Source: Actinernus sp. WN-2022 (Eukaryota > Cnidaria > Anthozoa > Actiniaria > Actinernidae). From it: a stretch of 64,000 nucleotides of DNA. Shown in pieces: positions 1-12,400 of this stretch. Each line of letters starts with the position of its first letter. Within the stretch, counting starts at the first letter, position 1. The position numbers and the translations under genes are program-made. The stretch is from the NCBI GenBank assembly GCA_030867875.1, contig JAOWCC010000577.1:93663740-93727739 (forward strand), written 5' to 3'. Below the pieces are notes generated by a model that saw nothing but the letters and a program-made list of their open reading frames with translations, was not told the DNA's origin and did not search any database.

Positions 1-156
1 AACCCTGACCACTCTGCATCTAATATCCTTTTAATTCCTTTAGAACATATTTTCTCTTCTCGTGATGCTATTCGCAAAGCTAAAGAAGCTTATCTCATAA
101 CACGTGCTAACACTCTTGAACCTAATGGCCTTAACAAACGCGATGAGACCTACTAA
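1..156 (+). mobile_element. Penelope-like retroelement, C-terminal end of ORF (partial)
   Basis: An open frame runs from the left window edge to TAA at 154-156 (51 codons). The peptide ends with an alternating basic stretch (RKAKEAYLITRANTLEP) and then NGLNKRDE. This resembles the C-terminus of GIY-YIG endonuclease domains of Penelope-like elements, where a basic helix is followed by a conserved GLN. The catalytic GIY and YIG residues and the reverse transcriptase would lie left of the window. The hammerhead-like motif about 100 bases downstream fits this class, whose copies often carry such motifs. A different GIY-YIG retroelement is possible. Confidence 0.55.
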
Positions 157-254
157 TCAGTCACACCGTTAGATATCTTTCGTTATCATATTATGTTTTT
201 CACGTCATTTCCGTTTTACCATTATATATTGTCAAGTCACATTGTAAAAGCTCC

Positions 255-301
255 TAAGCACCTGATGAAGACTAGTATGGCTAGTCGAAATATTGTGCTA
301 C
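255..301 (+). ncRNA. Hammerhead-ribozyme-like motif (degenerate?)
   Basis: CTGATGA (262-268) is followed by a 6-bp hairpin (GACTAG 270-275 with CTAGTC 281-286) and GAAA (287-290), the invariant order of a hammerhead core. Flanks AGCAC (257-261) and GTGCT (295-299) pair as stem I. Only four bases separate GAAA from the stem I 3' strand, so stem III can be at most one base pair. The motif is therefore minimal, active only as a dimer, or decayed. Its place just after the Penelope-like ORF supports the reading. Confidence 0.45.
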
Positions 302-820
302 ATTAAATCCGTATAATTCTACGTCGTATTGGTTATTCTTAATTCATTCTACTTATTTCCAAGTGAGAGGCAGTTTCAGTTTTGGAAAGAGATGAATTCC
401 TGAAGATATCCGTGAAGTAGGTGAGCAGAAAATTCGAAGTTAATGTTCGATTCGTTAATTTGTTCATATTGCACACGTCACTCTAAAAGGAACACCACTA
501 AAAGTTCCTAATAATACAGCCTAATTAGTGTAGTTGGAGTCCTGTGATCAGTGCATGTACTTGAATATATTCCAAGATATATTTGAAGAAACTATTTATG
601 AAAGCTCATGTGTAATGTGGTCAAATGAAACCGGTCAAATACTTGCAATAATTTGCTTTCCCTCCCAAGAAGGCAATAGATCAAACAAAGCTCACATGAT
701 CTTGTCCTGGGTCTTGTTAATCCAGGGCTCGACACTAACTTTTAAGACTTGTTACCATTGTACATGTGGAAAGGTAAACTGAGTAAATATAGAAGATATA
801 TTAAAAATATACTTCCAAAC
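302..820. other. No recognisable gene
   Basis: AT-rich sequence. The open frame at 534-782 has no recognisable motif and is probably chance. Confidence 0.5.
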
Positions 821-1728
821 CACAGGCCACCCAAGTTCTGACTGTATAACAAGGTTTGTATGGGAGTTCTTCCGATAACTCAGAATAATAACATAAATTT
901 AGTTACAGATCTTCTGTAATACAAGGTAAATAAAGGAAGAAGACTTACTTGAAGTTGTTTTGTCGTCCTATGTGTGTTTCAGGTCGCTAGAACGGTGTTT
1001 TATGGAATTCTTTATAGTCATACTCTTCACTCCTCTAACCAGAGGGGAAGGCTGAACACCCGATCCAACGACGGCCTTCTCTCTAGGATGAATTTTCCAC
1101 AAAATATCAATCCCATCGGCGTTTACTCGGCCGCGGTAGAATCCACGGACATCAATTACCCCTCAGAAGTCCCCAGGCTTGATAACTCCTTTCCAAACCC
1201 GTTAGATTTGAACGATTTTTGAAGCAATTCGTGCAGCTTCCAACGGCTGACAGATCGTAACGTCCATTGAATGGTCCTTCTTGACAACGCGTTTTGGTAA
1301 CCAGGCGTTTGGGTAACCAGGCCATTACAAATTATTTCTTTCCCTGAGAGGGACATATCAAATTCATTTGACACTTTCTAATCTCTCCCTCCCCTCCAAC
1401 GAGACCACTGGACAGCGCCGAGTAAACGCCGATGGGATTGATATTTTGTGGAAAATTCGTCCTAGAGAGAAGGCTGTCGTTGGATCGGGTGTTCAGCCTT
1501 CCCCTCTGGTTAGAGGGGTGAAGAGTATGACTAAAGAATTCCATAAAACACCGTTCTAGCGACCTGAAACACACATAGGACGACAAAACAACTTCAAGTA
1601 AGTCTTCTTCCTTTATTTACCTTGTATTACAGAAGATCTGTAACTAAATTTAATATGTTATTATTCTGAGTTATCGGAAGAACTCCCATACAAACCTTGT
1701 TATACAGTCAGAACTTGGGCGGCCTGTG
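821..1728. repeat. Large inverted repeat (two ~310 bp arms, ~285 bp spacer)
   Basis: Arm 821-1131 is nearly the exact reverse complement of 1419-1728: both carry the CACAGGCC/GGCCTGTG ends, the GATCTTCTGTAATACAAGG block and the CATCGGCGTTTACTCGG inner end. Only scattered mismatches are seen. The open frames at 974-1222, 1156-1374, 1332-1586 and 1368-1559 lie in the palindrome and mirror one another. Each arm contains AAG|GTAAGT, a consensus splice donor, so the arms may be copies of an exon or of a long-TIR element. No terminal target duplication was identified. Confidence 0.75.
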
Positions 1729-1739
1729 TCCAAACCAAA

Positions 1740-2504
1740 CTTTACTTGCCACATGAAAATTCTACTTTCCACTGGTGATGGGGTATTAAACTGTTAGTGT
1801 GGAGCCCTGTAATCCTCTTTCGAATTTTATCATTCTAAAATGTAAATTATCGATACCCTGATCAGACAATCAGCCACAAAACCGAAGTCATTTTGGTAGA
1901 AACGGAATTGGGATTTAGAAAAATATTTGTCGCTCTCCAGTTTCTGGTTGGCAAACTGCACAAGACCTAGCTTATACAGTACAGTACTTGTTTAAAATTG
2001 CAATTCTTATTTTGGTTTTAAAATTGTTTTTTACAGGTTCGAATGAAAGATGCAGGACCAAAGTTTTTAACCCTTTCAGCCCCACAAGTCATCCAAATTC
2101 TCTATACATTTGGATAAATTTTGATCAACTCCAAATACACTGTATGTTTATACATGTATAATATCTTATGTTATGCTGCTTCCCTTTGATCACCCTTGGG
2201 GCTAAATGGTGAATTCTTGAAATCGATAAGTTAAAATTGCCATAAATGTCTCTTGATAGTTTATTGTGAAAATATTTTTTTACAAGAATTAGGACAATGT
2301 ATGTGACTGCTTAAATCCAATCTATATGAGTAAGTAAATGAGTAAAATAATCAAATGTAATTGTATCCACTATTTTTATAGTAATACATTTAAATAAACT
2401 GTTATCATAATGAATCTGTTCTGACATTTTTCTCTTTATGAATTCATATCATTCTTTACAAGACTTTATTATTAGGCATGTCTGATGTTAATACAATATA
2501 TCTT
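1740..2504. other. No recognisable gene
   Basis: AT-rich stretch. A splice-acceptor-like TTTTTTACAG occurs near 2027-2036 and an AATAAA at about 2393, but the short frame between them is not recognisable. Confidence 0.4.
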
Positions 2505-2975
2505 GTGGGATCTTAAGATTTGGCAGGATAATGTAAGGTCTTGGCAAGATCCTACAAGATTTGGCAGGATAATGTAAGATCTTGGCAAGATCCTACAAGA
2601 TTTGGCAGGATAATGTAAGATCTTGGCAAGATCCTACAAGATTTGGCAGGATAATGTAAGATCTTGGCAAGATCCTACAAGATTTGGCAGGATAATGTAA
2701 GATCTTGGCAAGATCCTACAAGATTTGACAGGATAATGTAAGATCTTGGCAAGATCCTACAAGATTTGGCAGGATAATGTAAGATCTTGGCAGAATAATG
2801 TAAGATCTTGGCAAGATCCTACAAGATTTGGCAGGATAATGTAAGATCTTGGCAAGATCCTACAAGATTTGGCAGGATAATGTAAGATCTTCGCAAGATC
2901 CTATAAGATTTGGCAGGATTGCATAAGATCTTGGCAAGATCTTATAGGATCTTGCTAAGATCCTATAAAATCATG
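2505..2975. repeat. 41-bp minisatellite
   Basis: About ten copies of a 41-bp unit built from TTTGGCAGGATAATGTAAG followed by ATCTTGGCAAGATCCTACAAG, with decaying copies continuing to about 3120. Each unit contains GATCTTGGCAAGATC, itself a short palindrome. The frames at 2983-3356 run through the decayed tail and are not considered genes. Confidence 0.9.
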
Positions 2976-3359
2976 TAGGATCTTGCCAAGATTTCTAGAA
3001 AGATCTTGTAAGATCTTACAGGATCTTGAAAGTTCTTTGCAAGTTATTGCAAGTTTTGTGATAAGATCTTACCAAGATCTTTCCTGGATCTTAGTAAGAT
3101 CTTGGCAAGTTCTTGTAACATCTTTCCAAGATCCTCAACCTGGGCGGGCTTCGAAAGTCAAATCTCTGGTGGCTTCAATTTCACCATTCTTGCAAGCAAA
3201 CGGTGTGATAAAACGAATTCTTACAGAGCTTTTTCACGTCCAAAAAAGTCGTTTCCAGAAAATAATTGCCCCCTTCCCATCAAAACTATAATGGTCCATC
3301 CCTATAATTTTGGCTTTCTGCCGCTTGAAACTATAGACTCCGTATTTATGGAATAGCTA

Positions 3360-3700
3360 ACATACAGTCACTTGCTGATATATAACTTCAATCTAAAATA
3401 ATACTAACATAGCAGTCTAAAATACTCTATGTAGAGTGTAGACTTATCTGGTGAATAAAGAAATAACCAATGAATCGAGCTCGTGATTCCATGGGAAAGG
3501 CTTTACTGGATGGCACATGAAACGCTGTTTTAGAAAGATCAACAATAGATTGGAGGTGGAAAATAGCATTTGCAAACAGATTTTCAGTGCTAATAACACT
3601 ACCGATCTCGTACAAGTGCCTTTAAATAAATGTCATTTTTTTTGCCATCCAATACTGACCGGCAGCCACGTGACTGCCTAACTGCAGAATGTTCATGATC
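3360..3700. repeat. Dispersed repeat, family shared with 18556-18780
   Basis: The core AACCAATGAATCGAGCTCG followed by TGATTCCATGGGAAA, the phrase GGAGGTGGAAAATAG and the end TTTTGCCATCCA recur in the same order at 18600-18750. No coding capacity is seen. Confidence 0.7.
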
Positions 3701-3959
3701 CGTCAAAGGCGTGTCCCAAGTTTGACATCATTACGCAGTTACATCATTACGATTTTCATTACGCAGGCGCCAACATGGCTGCCACGATGTTTCTGCTATC
3801 TCGACCTGTGTTCAGCTCAGACCTCGTACATGAAAGAGTGAATATGTGCTGTAACTACTATGAAAGAAACATTATCAAAGGGCATCCGTTGGAAGAGGTC
3901 TTACCTGTAGCCAATTGCAAGCCGGCATCCATTAGATTAAGACGTATATAAATAGTTAT

Positions 3960-4150
3960 AGAGATTAATACAGATCGTTTTGTGAATAGTTATGTCAATA
4001 GATTGATTTTTAAATATAAGTTAGTGGTTTGATTTTTAGTATGTAATGTCTTCAATTGTAATTTTCTTAAATCTTGGAAGTATTTAATGTAATATTTGAT
4101 ATGTATTTTATCAAGTAAATAAAGACATTATTATTATTATTATTATTACA
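3960..4150 (+). mobile_element. Possible LINE 3' tail
   Basis: A short frame reading FVNSYVNRLIFKYKLVV-stop resembles the C-terminus of some non-LTR retrotransposons. It is followed by AATAAAGACATTATT and a (TTA)n microsatellite, a typical LINE 3' terminus. A 57-codon frame starting at 3775 (GCCAACATGGCTGCC) lies just upstream and is not recognised. An ordinary gene end or processed copy is equally possible. Confidence 0.3.
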
Positions 4151-4159
4151 AGTGAAAAC

Positions 4160-4850
4160 CGCTAACGATAATCATACAATGCTTTCCACCCCTCCCCCCT
4201 CAGTATTGCAAGGTTCGCATACACGTATCTTACCCAAAATTTGCAAGCAATATGTTGTGTTCATGGTGTTTGGTACCAAAACTATGATTTTAAAGCTGCA
4301 ACTACATTCAAGCCACTTCTAATGGGGGAGGGTTCCGTTATTAACGGGAAGTGCATAGGATTTTCCACCCCTCCCCCCTCAGTTTTGCAAGGTTCCAATT
4401 TCTTACACCAAATTTGCAACCAATATATTGTGTTCGTCGTGTTTAGTACCAACACTATGATTTTTAAGCTGCAACTTCATTCAAGCCAATCCTAATGGGG
4501 GAGGGCACCGTTATTAACAGGAAATGCATAGGATTTTCCACCCTCCCCCCTCAGTTTTGCATGGTTCGCATTTCTTACCCCAAATTTGAAACCAATATGT
4601 TGTGTTTGTCGTGTTTAGTACCAAAACTAAAATTTTAAAGCTGCAACTTCAATCAAGACACTTTTATTGGGGAGGGCACCGTTATTAACAGGAAATGCAT
4701 ATCATTTTCCACCCCTCCCCCCTCAGTTTTGCAGGGCTCGCATATCTTACCCCAAATTTGCAAACACCATGTTGTTTTCGTGGTATTTAGTAGCAAAACT
4801 ATAATTTTAGCGCTGTAACTTTATTTAATCCAGTTCTGGAGAGGGAAATA
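4160..4850. repeat. Tandem repeat, ~172-179 bp unit, four copies
   Basis: The block CCACCCCTCCCCCCTCAG recurs at about 4186, 4365, 4539 and 4710. Between the blocks the same order of phrases returns, including CCAATATGTTGTGTTCGT, AGTACCAAAACTATGATTTT, AAGCTGCAACTTCATTCAAG and GGGGGAGGGCACCGTTATTA. Copies differ by substitutions and small indels, so the array is old. Confidence 0.88.
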
Positions 4851-5280
4851 TTAATATGAAATTGTCCCAGCATGCTTTGCACCCAAAACGAAAAGGGCGA
4901 TGGATTTTTACGGGTAGAAGGAAACATCGTAGAGACATGGGGTTTTCACCTAAATGTAAACCATAGAAAACTGCAGGGGGTCTTCTTAATTTGGTTAACA
5001 TTGATGTTCAGGGGGTAAAATGACAGCCAAAATAAAATTTAGAAAACGCTTAACCCCCCCTGAACTTCATTTGCGCAAATATCACACCCAAAATTTCATC
5101 TAGTTGGGCGAAAATACATAAGATAGGCTGGTTTTTATGCCATCAACTAGGCGCTAGATACCGAACATTAATTATTTAATTAATTAATTAATTAATTATT
5201 TATTTAATGATCGTATTATTTCTATGATTATCGTTAGGAATTATTATTATTATCAGATCAACTCGTTCTATATATGACTG
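4851..5280. other. No gene; low-complexity AT stretch
   Basis: Contains (TTAA)n-like sequence at 5170-5210 and otherwise nothing recognisable. Confidence 0.5.
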
Positions 5281-5962
5281 CTCAAGCATGTTAAGGCATG
5301 GTTTGAACATGAAAACGAGGCTACAGCTATTTTCTTGAATAGGGTCATTTGAATTTGCTCAAATCCTAGAACAATGGTGGTTATAACTAATCTCAGCGTT
5401 TTTAATCGTCCTAATATAAAATTTTGGTAAAATGTCTATCACGTGACCAACCACGTGATCACAAAAAGTTGAAAATTAAACTAAAAACGGGGTGGTGCAT
5501 TTTATATTTTAAGTAACGATTTTGTGTTTATCTGATTACACTTGTGGTTGACTTTAAAGATTAGTCCGGAATGGTTGACCCTGATAGACTGTTAAGGCGA
5601 AAATATAGAAAACAGGTCACGTGACCTATTCTTGGAACCATTTTTCCCCATTTATATCCTCTTCAGTGATAAAAAGTCAACCATTCCGGACACAATCTCA
5701 TTTCCCATAACAAGCTTAACATTTCGAATCGAAAATCTGAAACAAAACAATAACTTCCGCCACCCCATTTTGATTTCTTTGTTTTATCAGCCTTAAGGTC
5801 ACGTGACCTTAAGAACACCAAAATACCGATACTTAAATGTTAAGACACACGATTACCGTATTATTCCAAAGTTATAGTGTATTTCATACATAAACAACAA
5901 AGATAACGAATTTTGAATGTTTTTTCAGAACGGTTCAAAAACCATGCCTTAACATGCTTGAG
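5281..5962. mobile_element. Foldback/MITE element with nested hyphenated palindromes
   Basis: Ends CTCAAGCATGTTAAGGCATG (5281-5300) and its reverse complement (about 5943-5962) form terminal inverted repeats of about 28 bp. Internal pairs add to the fold: GTCCGGAATGGTTGAC near 5562 with GTCAACCATTCCGGAC near 5676, and several TCACGTGA sites. No transposase is present, so it is non-autonomous. Confidence 0.7.
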
Positions 5963-6278
5963 TGAGGAATAAAATCCGTCTGTGTAATTTCATAGTTTGC
6001 GGCTTACTACAACCCCAACTCAAGAAAGATCACCGTAAAGTTAGTAGGTTTACAAGGTTTGAGGAAGACTGGTTTCATAATAAAAATCCCGGTAAAAATG
6101 TAGCGAGATTTCCGGGGAACGGCGTCTACAAAACCATATATTCCCTCTTGTTTTGCTATTTACGACACTTCACTGATAAACTGATCCGTTGCGAGTTGGC
6201 ACTGCCACTTTGAGGCTAAGAGTGTTTTGTAGCTTTGTTAAACGTGTTTTATTGATACTATTAAATTATCTATTGTAG

Positions 6279-6434
6279 ACCGTCTTCAGCATACAAACAG
6301 AAACAGCAGTTGTGCCCGCAGGCACGTGGACCCATGTCAGCGGTACTTACACTACAATGGGAGGCAAGTCTGAGATCTACGTAAATGGAGTGTTGAAGAA
6401 AGAGGAACTGACGGGGTCTGGAACATTATCCCAG
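6279..6434 (+). CDS. LamG gene exon A (second half of domain 1, start)
   Basis: Acceptor TATTGTAG before 6279 and donor CAG|GTAATG after 6434; 52 codons, phase 0 at both ends. It encodes [13 protein letters not shown] and [14 protein letters not shown], the central strands of a LamG domain, ending TLSQ, which joins in frame to DWNG of the next exon. Confidence 0.85.
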
Positions 6435-9400
6435 GTAATGTGTCCACAGGTTTCATGGTAGTACCGCAAGGCATGTACAAACATCTCTCCCAGGGACCTC
6501 TTGGCGCCTAATCCAACATGGCATCTTAATTCATAAATGCGTATTTCTGTTTTAATAGTTTATCCACATGTTCAGAAAACCCTATCATTACCATGCGAAT
6601 GAACATAACAACATTAGAGATCTTGTGAAATTTGAGTGCTGAGCTAAAAAGCAGCGAAGTTACGTTCTTATGAGAAAAGTAATGGTGCCTCAACAGCCTC
6701 GCTTTCATGTTTGCTCTGCATTTGAATTGCCAATAACTCAGTTCTGCACATTGCTCTAAAACTGAACACAATAGACCGAGTTAGCTTGTACATTTGTTGT
6801 CCCAATTCAGAACATGTGACAGCTCTCCAAAGGATTCACTGCTTTGTTTTCCAATTATAGATATTTGTACATTTCCTCTTGGGATACAGAAAAACAAGAA
6901 AACATTACTCAAGGGATTTGGACAACAAATGTACAAGCTAAATCGGTCTATTACGCGTCTTGAAATTGAAATAATGTTTCAAAAAAGTAAAGTTTCATCT
7001 TGTTGTACTTATTATATAAATTATCAGTCGTTAATTTAGTTGGCTTGATGTCTCAGCTAATAAAACTCTTAACTCCTGCCATTTTTCTCTTATTCCTTGG
7101 TTTTTTTTCTGCGATGTGTCAACCCGGATTATTTTTAACTTTCGTAGAGAACCGCCTATTAAATCCTACCGCTGACATGCGCGAGCATGCGCAGACCAGT
7201 CTGAATGGCACGAGGTGCATGTATATGCCCATCTTGACGAATCCATAATGGCCGCCTCCTAATTTACATAATTTGGAAGATTAATATTTAGAGGAAAACT
7301 AATGCTGATCATGATTTTCCGGATCAAATTCACGCATGCGCAAACGTTTTGCAGTCTTGTCTTCAGTGTGGCAACGGTTATGAGAATGACACGTTATTGC
7401 TTTTAGCATTCTTCGATAAATAGGATGCTGGCACACAAAGTTTTATTCAAGCCGAACAAAAACAGTGATTTACTTTTTTACGTTCATGTCCTTTATACTG
7501 TAAACGTACAATTTGGGTTTTTTTTCCGTTGTTTTTTTGTAGACAATGGTCTATTCACTCTCACCTGGTGTCCTTCTTGGATTCAAAGCGACAACCCTTT
7601 GTTGTTTGCTAGGCTAAACTCGTTCTGATATCCCTCAGTGCGAGGCTAACCTAGCAAAAACAAAGAATTGCCTTGCTTTGAATCCAAGATGGCTACCACG
7701 TGAAAAGAGTAAATAGACCTTCAAGAATTACCGCTGGACGCGATGACTACAGACGCACTTACTCAACGTTAGCCTCATTCTGATGTTAAATATTCACAAA
7801 TACCAGTGAGAAGGTGCAGAAGTTCAAACTACAACAATCAACATAGAGTTGTGAATAACCCATCTTGCCGCTGGTATTTGTGAATATTTAACATCAGAAT
7901 GAAACTAATGTTGAGTATATGCGTCTGTAGTCATCGCATCCAGCGGTAATTCTTGAATGCGAAACTGGTCAGTTCAAAATGCGAGGACTCACATTTTCGC
8001 ACGGTGCAGTTTAATAGTATTCTGTAATTACCTCTATTAATTTTCTTCTTTCCTGTATGCCCGCGAAAGAAAAAGCGTTTCAAAACTCCTGTCCACAAAA
8101 CCTTTTTTCGTGATACGTTTTTGCCATGCTGCACTGTTGTGTACTGCTTTAGTTCCTCTAGCCTATAATTAAAGGGGAACTGAACCCTAAAATTAACCCA
8201 ACGTCTACACAAAGATGTATTCGAAATAAATAAGTTCTGCTATTTTATTTTTCTGTGTTGCGCCAATTAGTCTCCAAGTTCGATTTTCCGCTGAAAAATC
8301 TATATTGTGTGGCGGCTCAATTCAGTGCAAATTCCCCCATATCGTACGTCACACATACCATGGAAAAACGATCACACCTCTAGCACAAAGAAAACACAAT
8401 GGTCCGCAATCATAAGCCGTTAGTCCCGCTATTCAATGTCGGGGACAACATGGCCAAACTAATTTATTCCCCGTACATGACGTCACAAATTACAAGACTT
8501 GAGCCGTCTGTACATAGCGGAGGCTGTGAGTAAGGTTTTCGGATTGTCTCTTCCTAGACACGCAACACAGAAAAATAAAATAGCAGAACTTATTTATTTC
8601 GAATACAAGTTTTTATAGACATTGGGTTGATTCAGGAGTATATTACACAGAAGTGTTCCTGTGCCCTTGTGTTGGCCCCTAACACAGATGATGGTGTGTC
8701 TATTTATAGTCGCGAAGTTCTGGTATGCGATTACGTTGACTTGTGTTCTCTTGCGCTTTAGTATTTTTTAGCAATTTGAACCGTGTTAATTACAATTTCT
8801 CAGTGCATCCTGATTGGTTAAAAGTGACGGCCTTTGTTTCTTCTCGCGGGAAACTCTATGCTAAAAATAACTCTACCGTCTACAGTGTTGTGTGACAATA
8901 TAATGTGGGAAGAAGAACACTCCTCTGTAATATACTCCTGGTTGATTTTAGGGTTCAGTTCCCCTTTAAGACATTTTTTTGATAAATGCATGATTCGTAT
9001 CTACAAATAATCTTATTTTTATGATCGATATTTTGAACAACACAGGATTGGAATGGCCGTGTAAGTATTGGTAAATTCTTTAGGAAAGAAAACGGCCAAT
9101 GGAAAGACGAGAAACCTTTACTAGGAATTATCGACGAGTTTTACATGTTTGACCGGGCTCTACCGCCAACCGAAATAACACTACTGGGACAAACATGCAA
9201 TTATCACAGGTAAGCGTGAACGACGACAATTTAGAGTTTTTTGGGAGGGGTGGAAGACTCAGGGTAAATAACAATCAAATTGTTCATTTGAGGATTTTCT
9301 TTGCTATGAAAAAATGCGCGTGATTCAACAAACAGTCACGTGGTATGCTCTCTTATATAGTACATGTGACGTCATAACGTGAAGTCACGCCACTCCACTC

Positions 9401-12400
9401 GGTTCTTTGTTGTCGTCACGTTGTGACGTCACCTGTGCATCTCTGTGTAAGAGGACAGATGCATGACGAAATTACGACGTCTATTTGTTAATTAAATTCT
9501 AGGATACATAGGCACGCCCATGGGCGGAGCTCCAGTTATATCTGATCACGGCCAGGAGCCCATTACCAGGAGCGTCCATCTTTCCCACTGTGTCTGTACC
9601 CCAGCACAGAGGTAGATGAGGCTATTTTTAGAATTGCGTTTCACGCGAAAAAGAACAAAGGTAGGCTATTCTTAGCCAATCAGATAGCTAACGTTACTTC
9701 TCATTATCATTCTTCTCACTTTCAACGCGGGAATTCGAATTGCTGGTTTTCACTGAATCCCCAGAGATTCAAATGTTGGTGCCCCAACAAAAGAAGCTAA
9801 CGAGGGATCTATTGTTTAAGGGCACCAACATGCCGGCGACCTCTTTTCGCGGGAATTTCGAATCTAAAAATAGCCTCATCTACCTCTGTGCTGGGGACCC
9901 AACCCATAACAGAGGAACGCTCCTGGTAATGGGCTCCTGTCACGGCCAGTTAAAATTAGAGAAAAATAAACAAAACTTCGTTTTTGTTACATTGAAACGT
10001 CATCTTGTGGTGATGGCAACGACTTAATGCAATGGACTTGTCCGAGTCCGAGACAATATCGGTAGGTAAAAATGTGGATTTTTTTTTCTGGAGAAAAATA
10101 CCAGAATGAGTAAGTAAGAGCTAAATAAAATGATAGAGTGGTTTTCAGTTGAGTGTAGGAAAACCAAAACCAAAGTAATTACATAGCCAATCACAGGAGC
10201 AAGTGAAAACACAATGAGCCAATCACGACCTGAAGTAATTCACGATTGGTTTTACTTGAACCAATCACGAGGCAAAGTAAACGCAGTCGTCAATAATGTC
10301 GCTAAAACAAAACCCGAGTGTGTAATTGCGTTTGGTTTTATATTAGAACTTGATTCGCTGATAACTGCATGGAAAACATTTCTCACAGCCAATAGAAAAG
10401 CTAAGCAAACGCAAAACCAAAGCAATCACTTGTTGCTTTAGACACTCAAAATTGAAAACTGCTCTGTCCGAGGTAACAATAAAAAGGGGGAAGAATGTCT
10501 CGGTCGTCGACTCGAACTCACGACCTTGTAAACTTGGAATTCTTAACTTGGGAGCGCGCTGTTTGGCTGAGCTATCGTAACATTATTCGATTTCTTTAGG
10601 GGAAAAAGTGCTACAAAATAGTAGAGGTGGGTCTGGTGGCAGGTGCAGGTTGGACGGACGAAAATATAGCATTTTTCTCGATCGCTCGTTATGTGTATGG
10701 CGTTCCGCTCGAACGCGCCTTCGGCCCGCGCAGGAGCTCCGCTGAAAACGAGGCTAGTCAGTCGCATCTGGTCTTGCCATATATAAATCTACAAATTAAC
10801 ATCTCCATAACTTGGAACCATGTTGTTTAGCAAATATATTTCAGTTTACCGTGCGTCTGTCTCTTATTCATGCACAGATGACGTCACAACGTGACGAGAA
10901 CAAAGAAGTACCCTACGATGCGCAGTCGAGTGTGGTGGCGTGTTCTCGTCAGGTTTCGACGGCATGTGTGCAACAATAAGAGGACATTCACACGGCAAAT
11001 TGACATCTATTTGTTTTATACAATAATTAACGAATAATTCCCAACAATATAGAGTGCGCTCGTGACCGTATGACGTCACTGTGCATCTATACTCAAATAG
11101 ATCATGGCCATCGACCAATCAGAGTGCGGGTTTCGCTCTGTTTATCGTATAAACTATGAGACTGTGTTTTAGGGTGGTTCTCCACTTCGGGTTCGAGGTG
11201 TTTGATGGACAGACGACGTACGATCAGTCAGGCTTGGCTAACAACGGGAAAGCTTATAACGGAGCCAGTACATTGGGAGGAAAATGTGAAAAAGGACTGA
11301 ACATGACGCTGGGACAAATTACTCTCGATGGATTGAGATTCAGAGAGAAACCACAGAAAGCTATCTCAATCACTGTTTGGGTCAGTCTTGCTACAAACAG
11401 GTGCGTTTATTGGTCTTAGACCAAATTTAAAGTTTACTACTGTCATCTATTGTTAATAATGTGCCAAGCAGACAGTCATTGGCTCCTGATACAAAGTGAT
11501 CTTTAAACATACGAGAGGAATACGGCGGTACCGGTTTGCGAGACAAAAAAAATTCATCAGTACTAGTGATGTAAATATTTTGCATTTTAATATACAATGT
11601 CACTGTGTTATAATAAACTTGAGAAACGGCAAAGAACCGTGGACGAAAATCCTGCTGTGTTAACATTTCAATGTTGCTACGTGAAATGCACGAGATCGTA
11701 TATATCTCAAAGCATCTATAAATTTAAAAAAATCCTAGGCAACATGCCCCCGAGCCCCTAGATAGAACCCACATATGCCAAAACTTTAAAGGTGGTACAA
11801 ATTATTTGTTTTGTATATAATAAGAACGAAGAATTAATCCTTACGAAGTCAGTGTAATCATCGTATGCAATAACCCACATTCAAGATTATACGCAATGTT
11901 CATGTATTTTGTTTCTGGTGGGCTACCTGGTGGGCTACCTGGTGGGCTACCTGGTGGGCTACCTGGTGGGCTACCTGGTGGGCTACCTGGTGGGCTACCT
12001 GGTGGGCTACCTGGTGGGCTACCTGGTGGGCTACCTGGTGGGCTACCTGGTGGGCTACCTGGTGGGCTACCTGGTGGGCTACCTGGTGGGCTACCTGGTG
12101 GGCTACCTATTGCTTAACATCTACCACCTGTCCGTCAAATAAACAAAGGATTTGTACAACTGCGCATGATCTTGAAACTGGTTATTGAAAGAAACACGAA
12201 AACGAGGCTAATCAGTCCTGCCTTTTTGAATCTCGTACAAGCCTACTGCATCTAATTTTATCAAACTCATCACTAAATCTGCTAGAGATTTCGTCTTGGG
12301 TTGCATAAACTTTTGCTTCGATTTTCTCGGCCAAAATAAGTTGTATCCCCAACATACTCATGTACATATGTAGACTTTTGATAAGTCAGATACAGAATTC

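Noticed and set aside
2505..2975. CRISPR-like direct repeats
   Set aside because: Units are contiguous without unique spacers, and the genome is eukaryotic.
3775..3951. 57-codon frame starting in GCCAACATGGCTGCC
   Set aside because: Good start context but no recognisable product; kept only as a note next to the LINE-like tail.
10214..10441. 75-codon frame
   Set aside because: Entirely within a dispersed repeat whose other copy (25424-25710) does not keep the frame.
11896..12142. Open frames coding for GGLP or VGYL repeats
   Set aside because: They are a by-product of a 12-bp minisatellite (multiple of three) in an intron; no splice sites or other coding signals.
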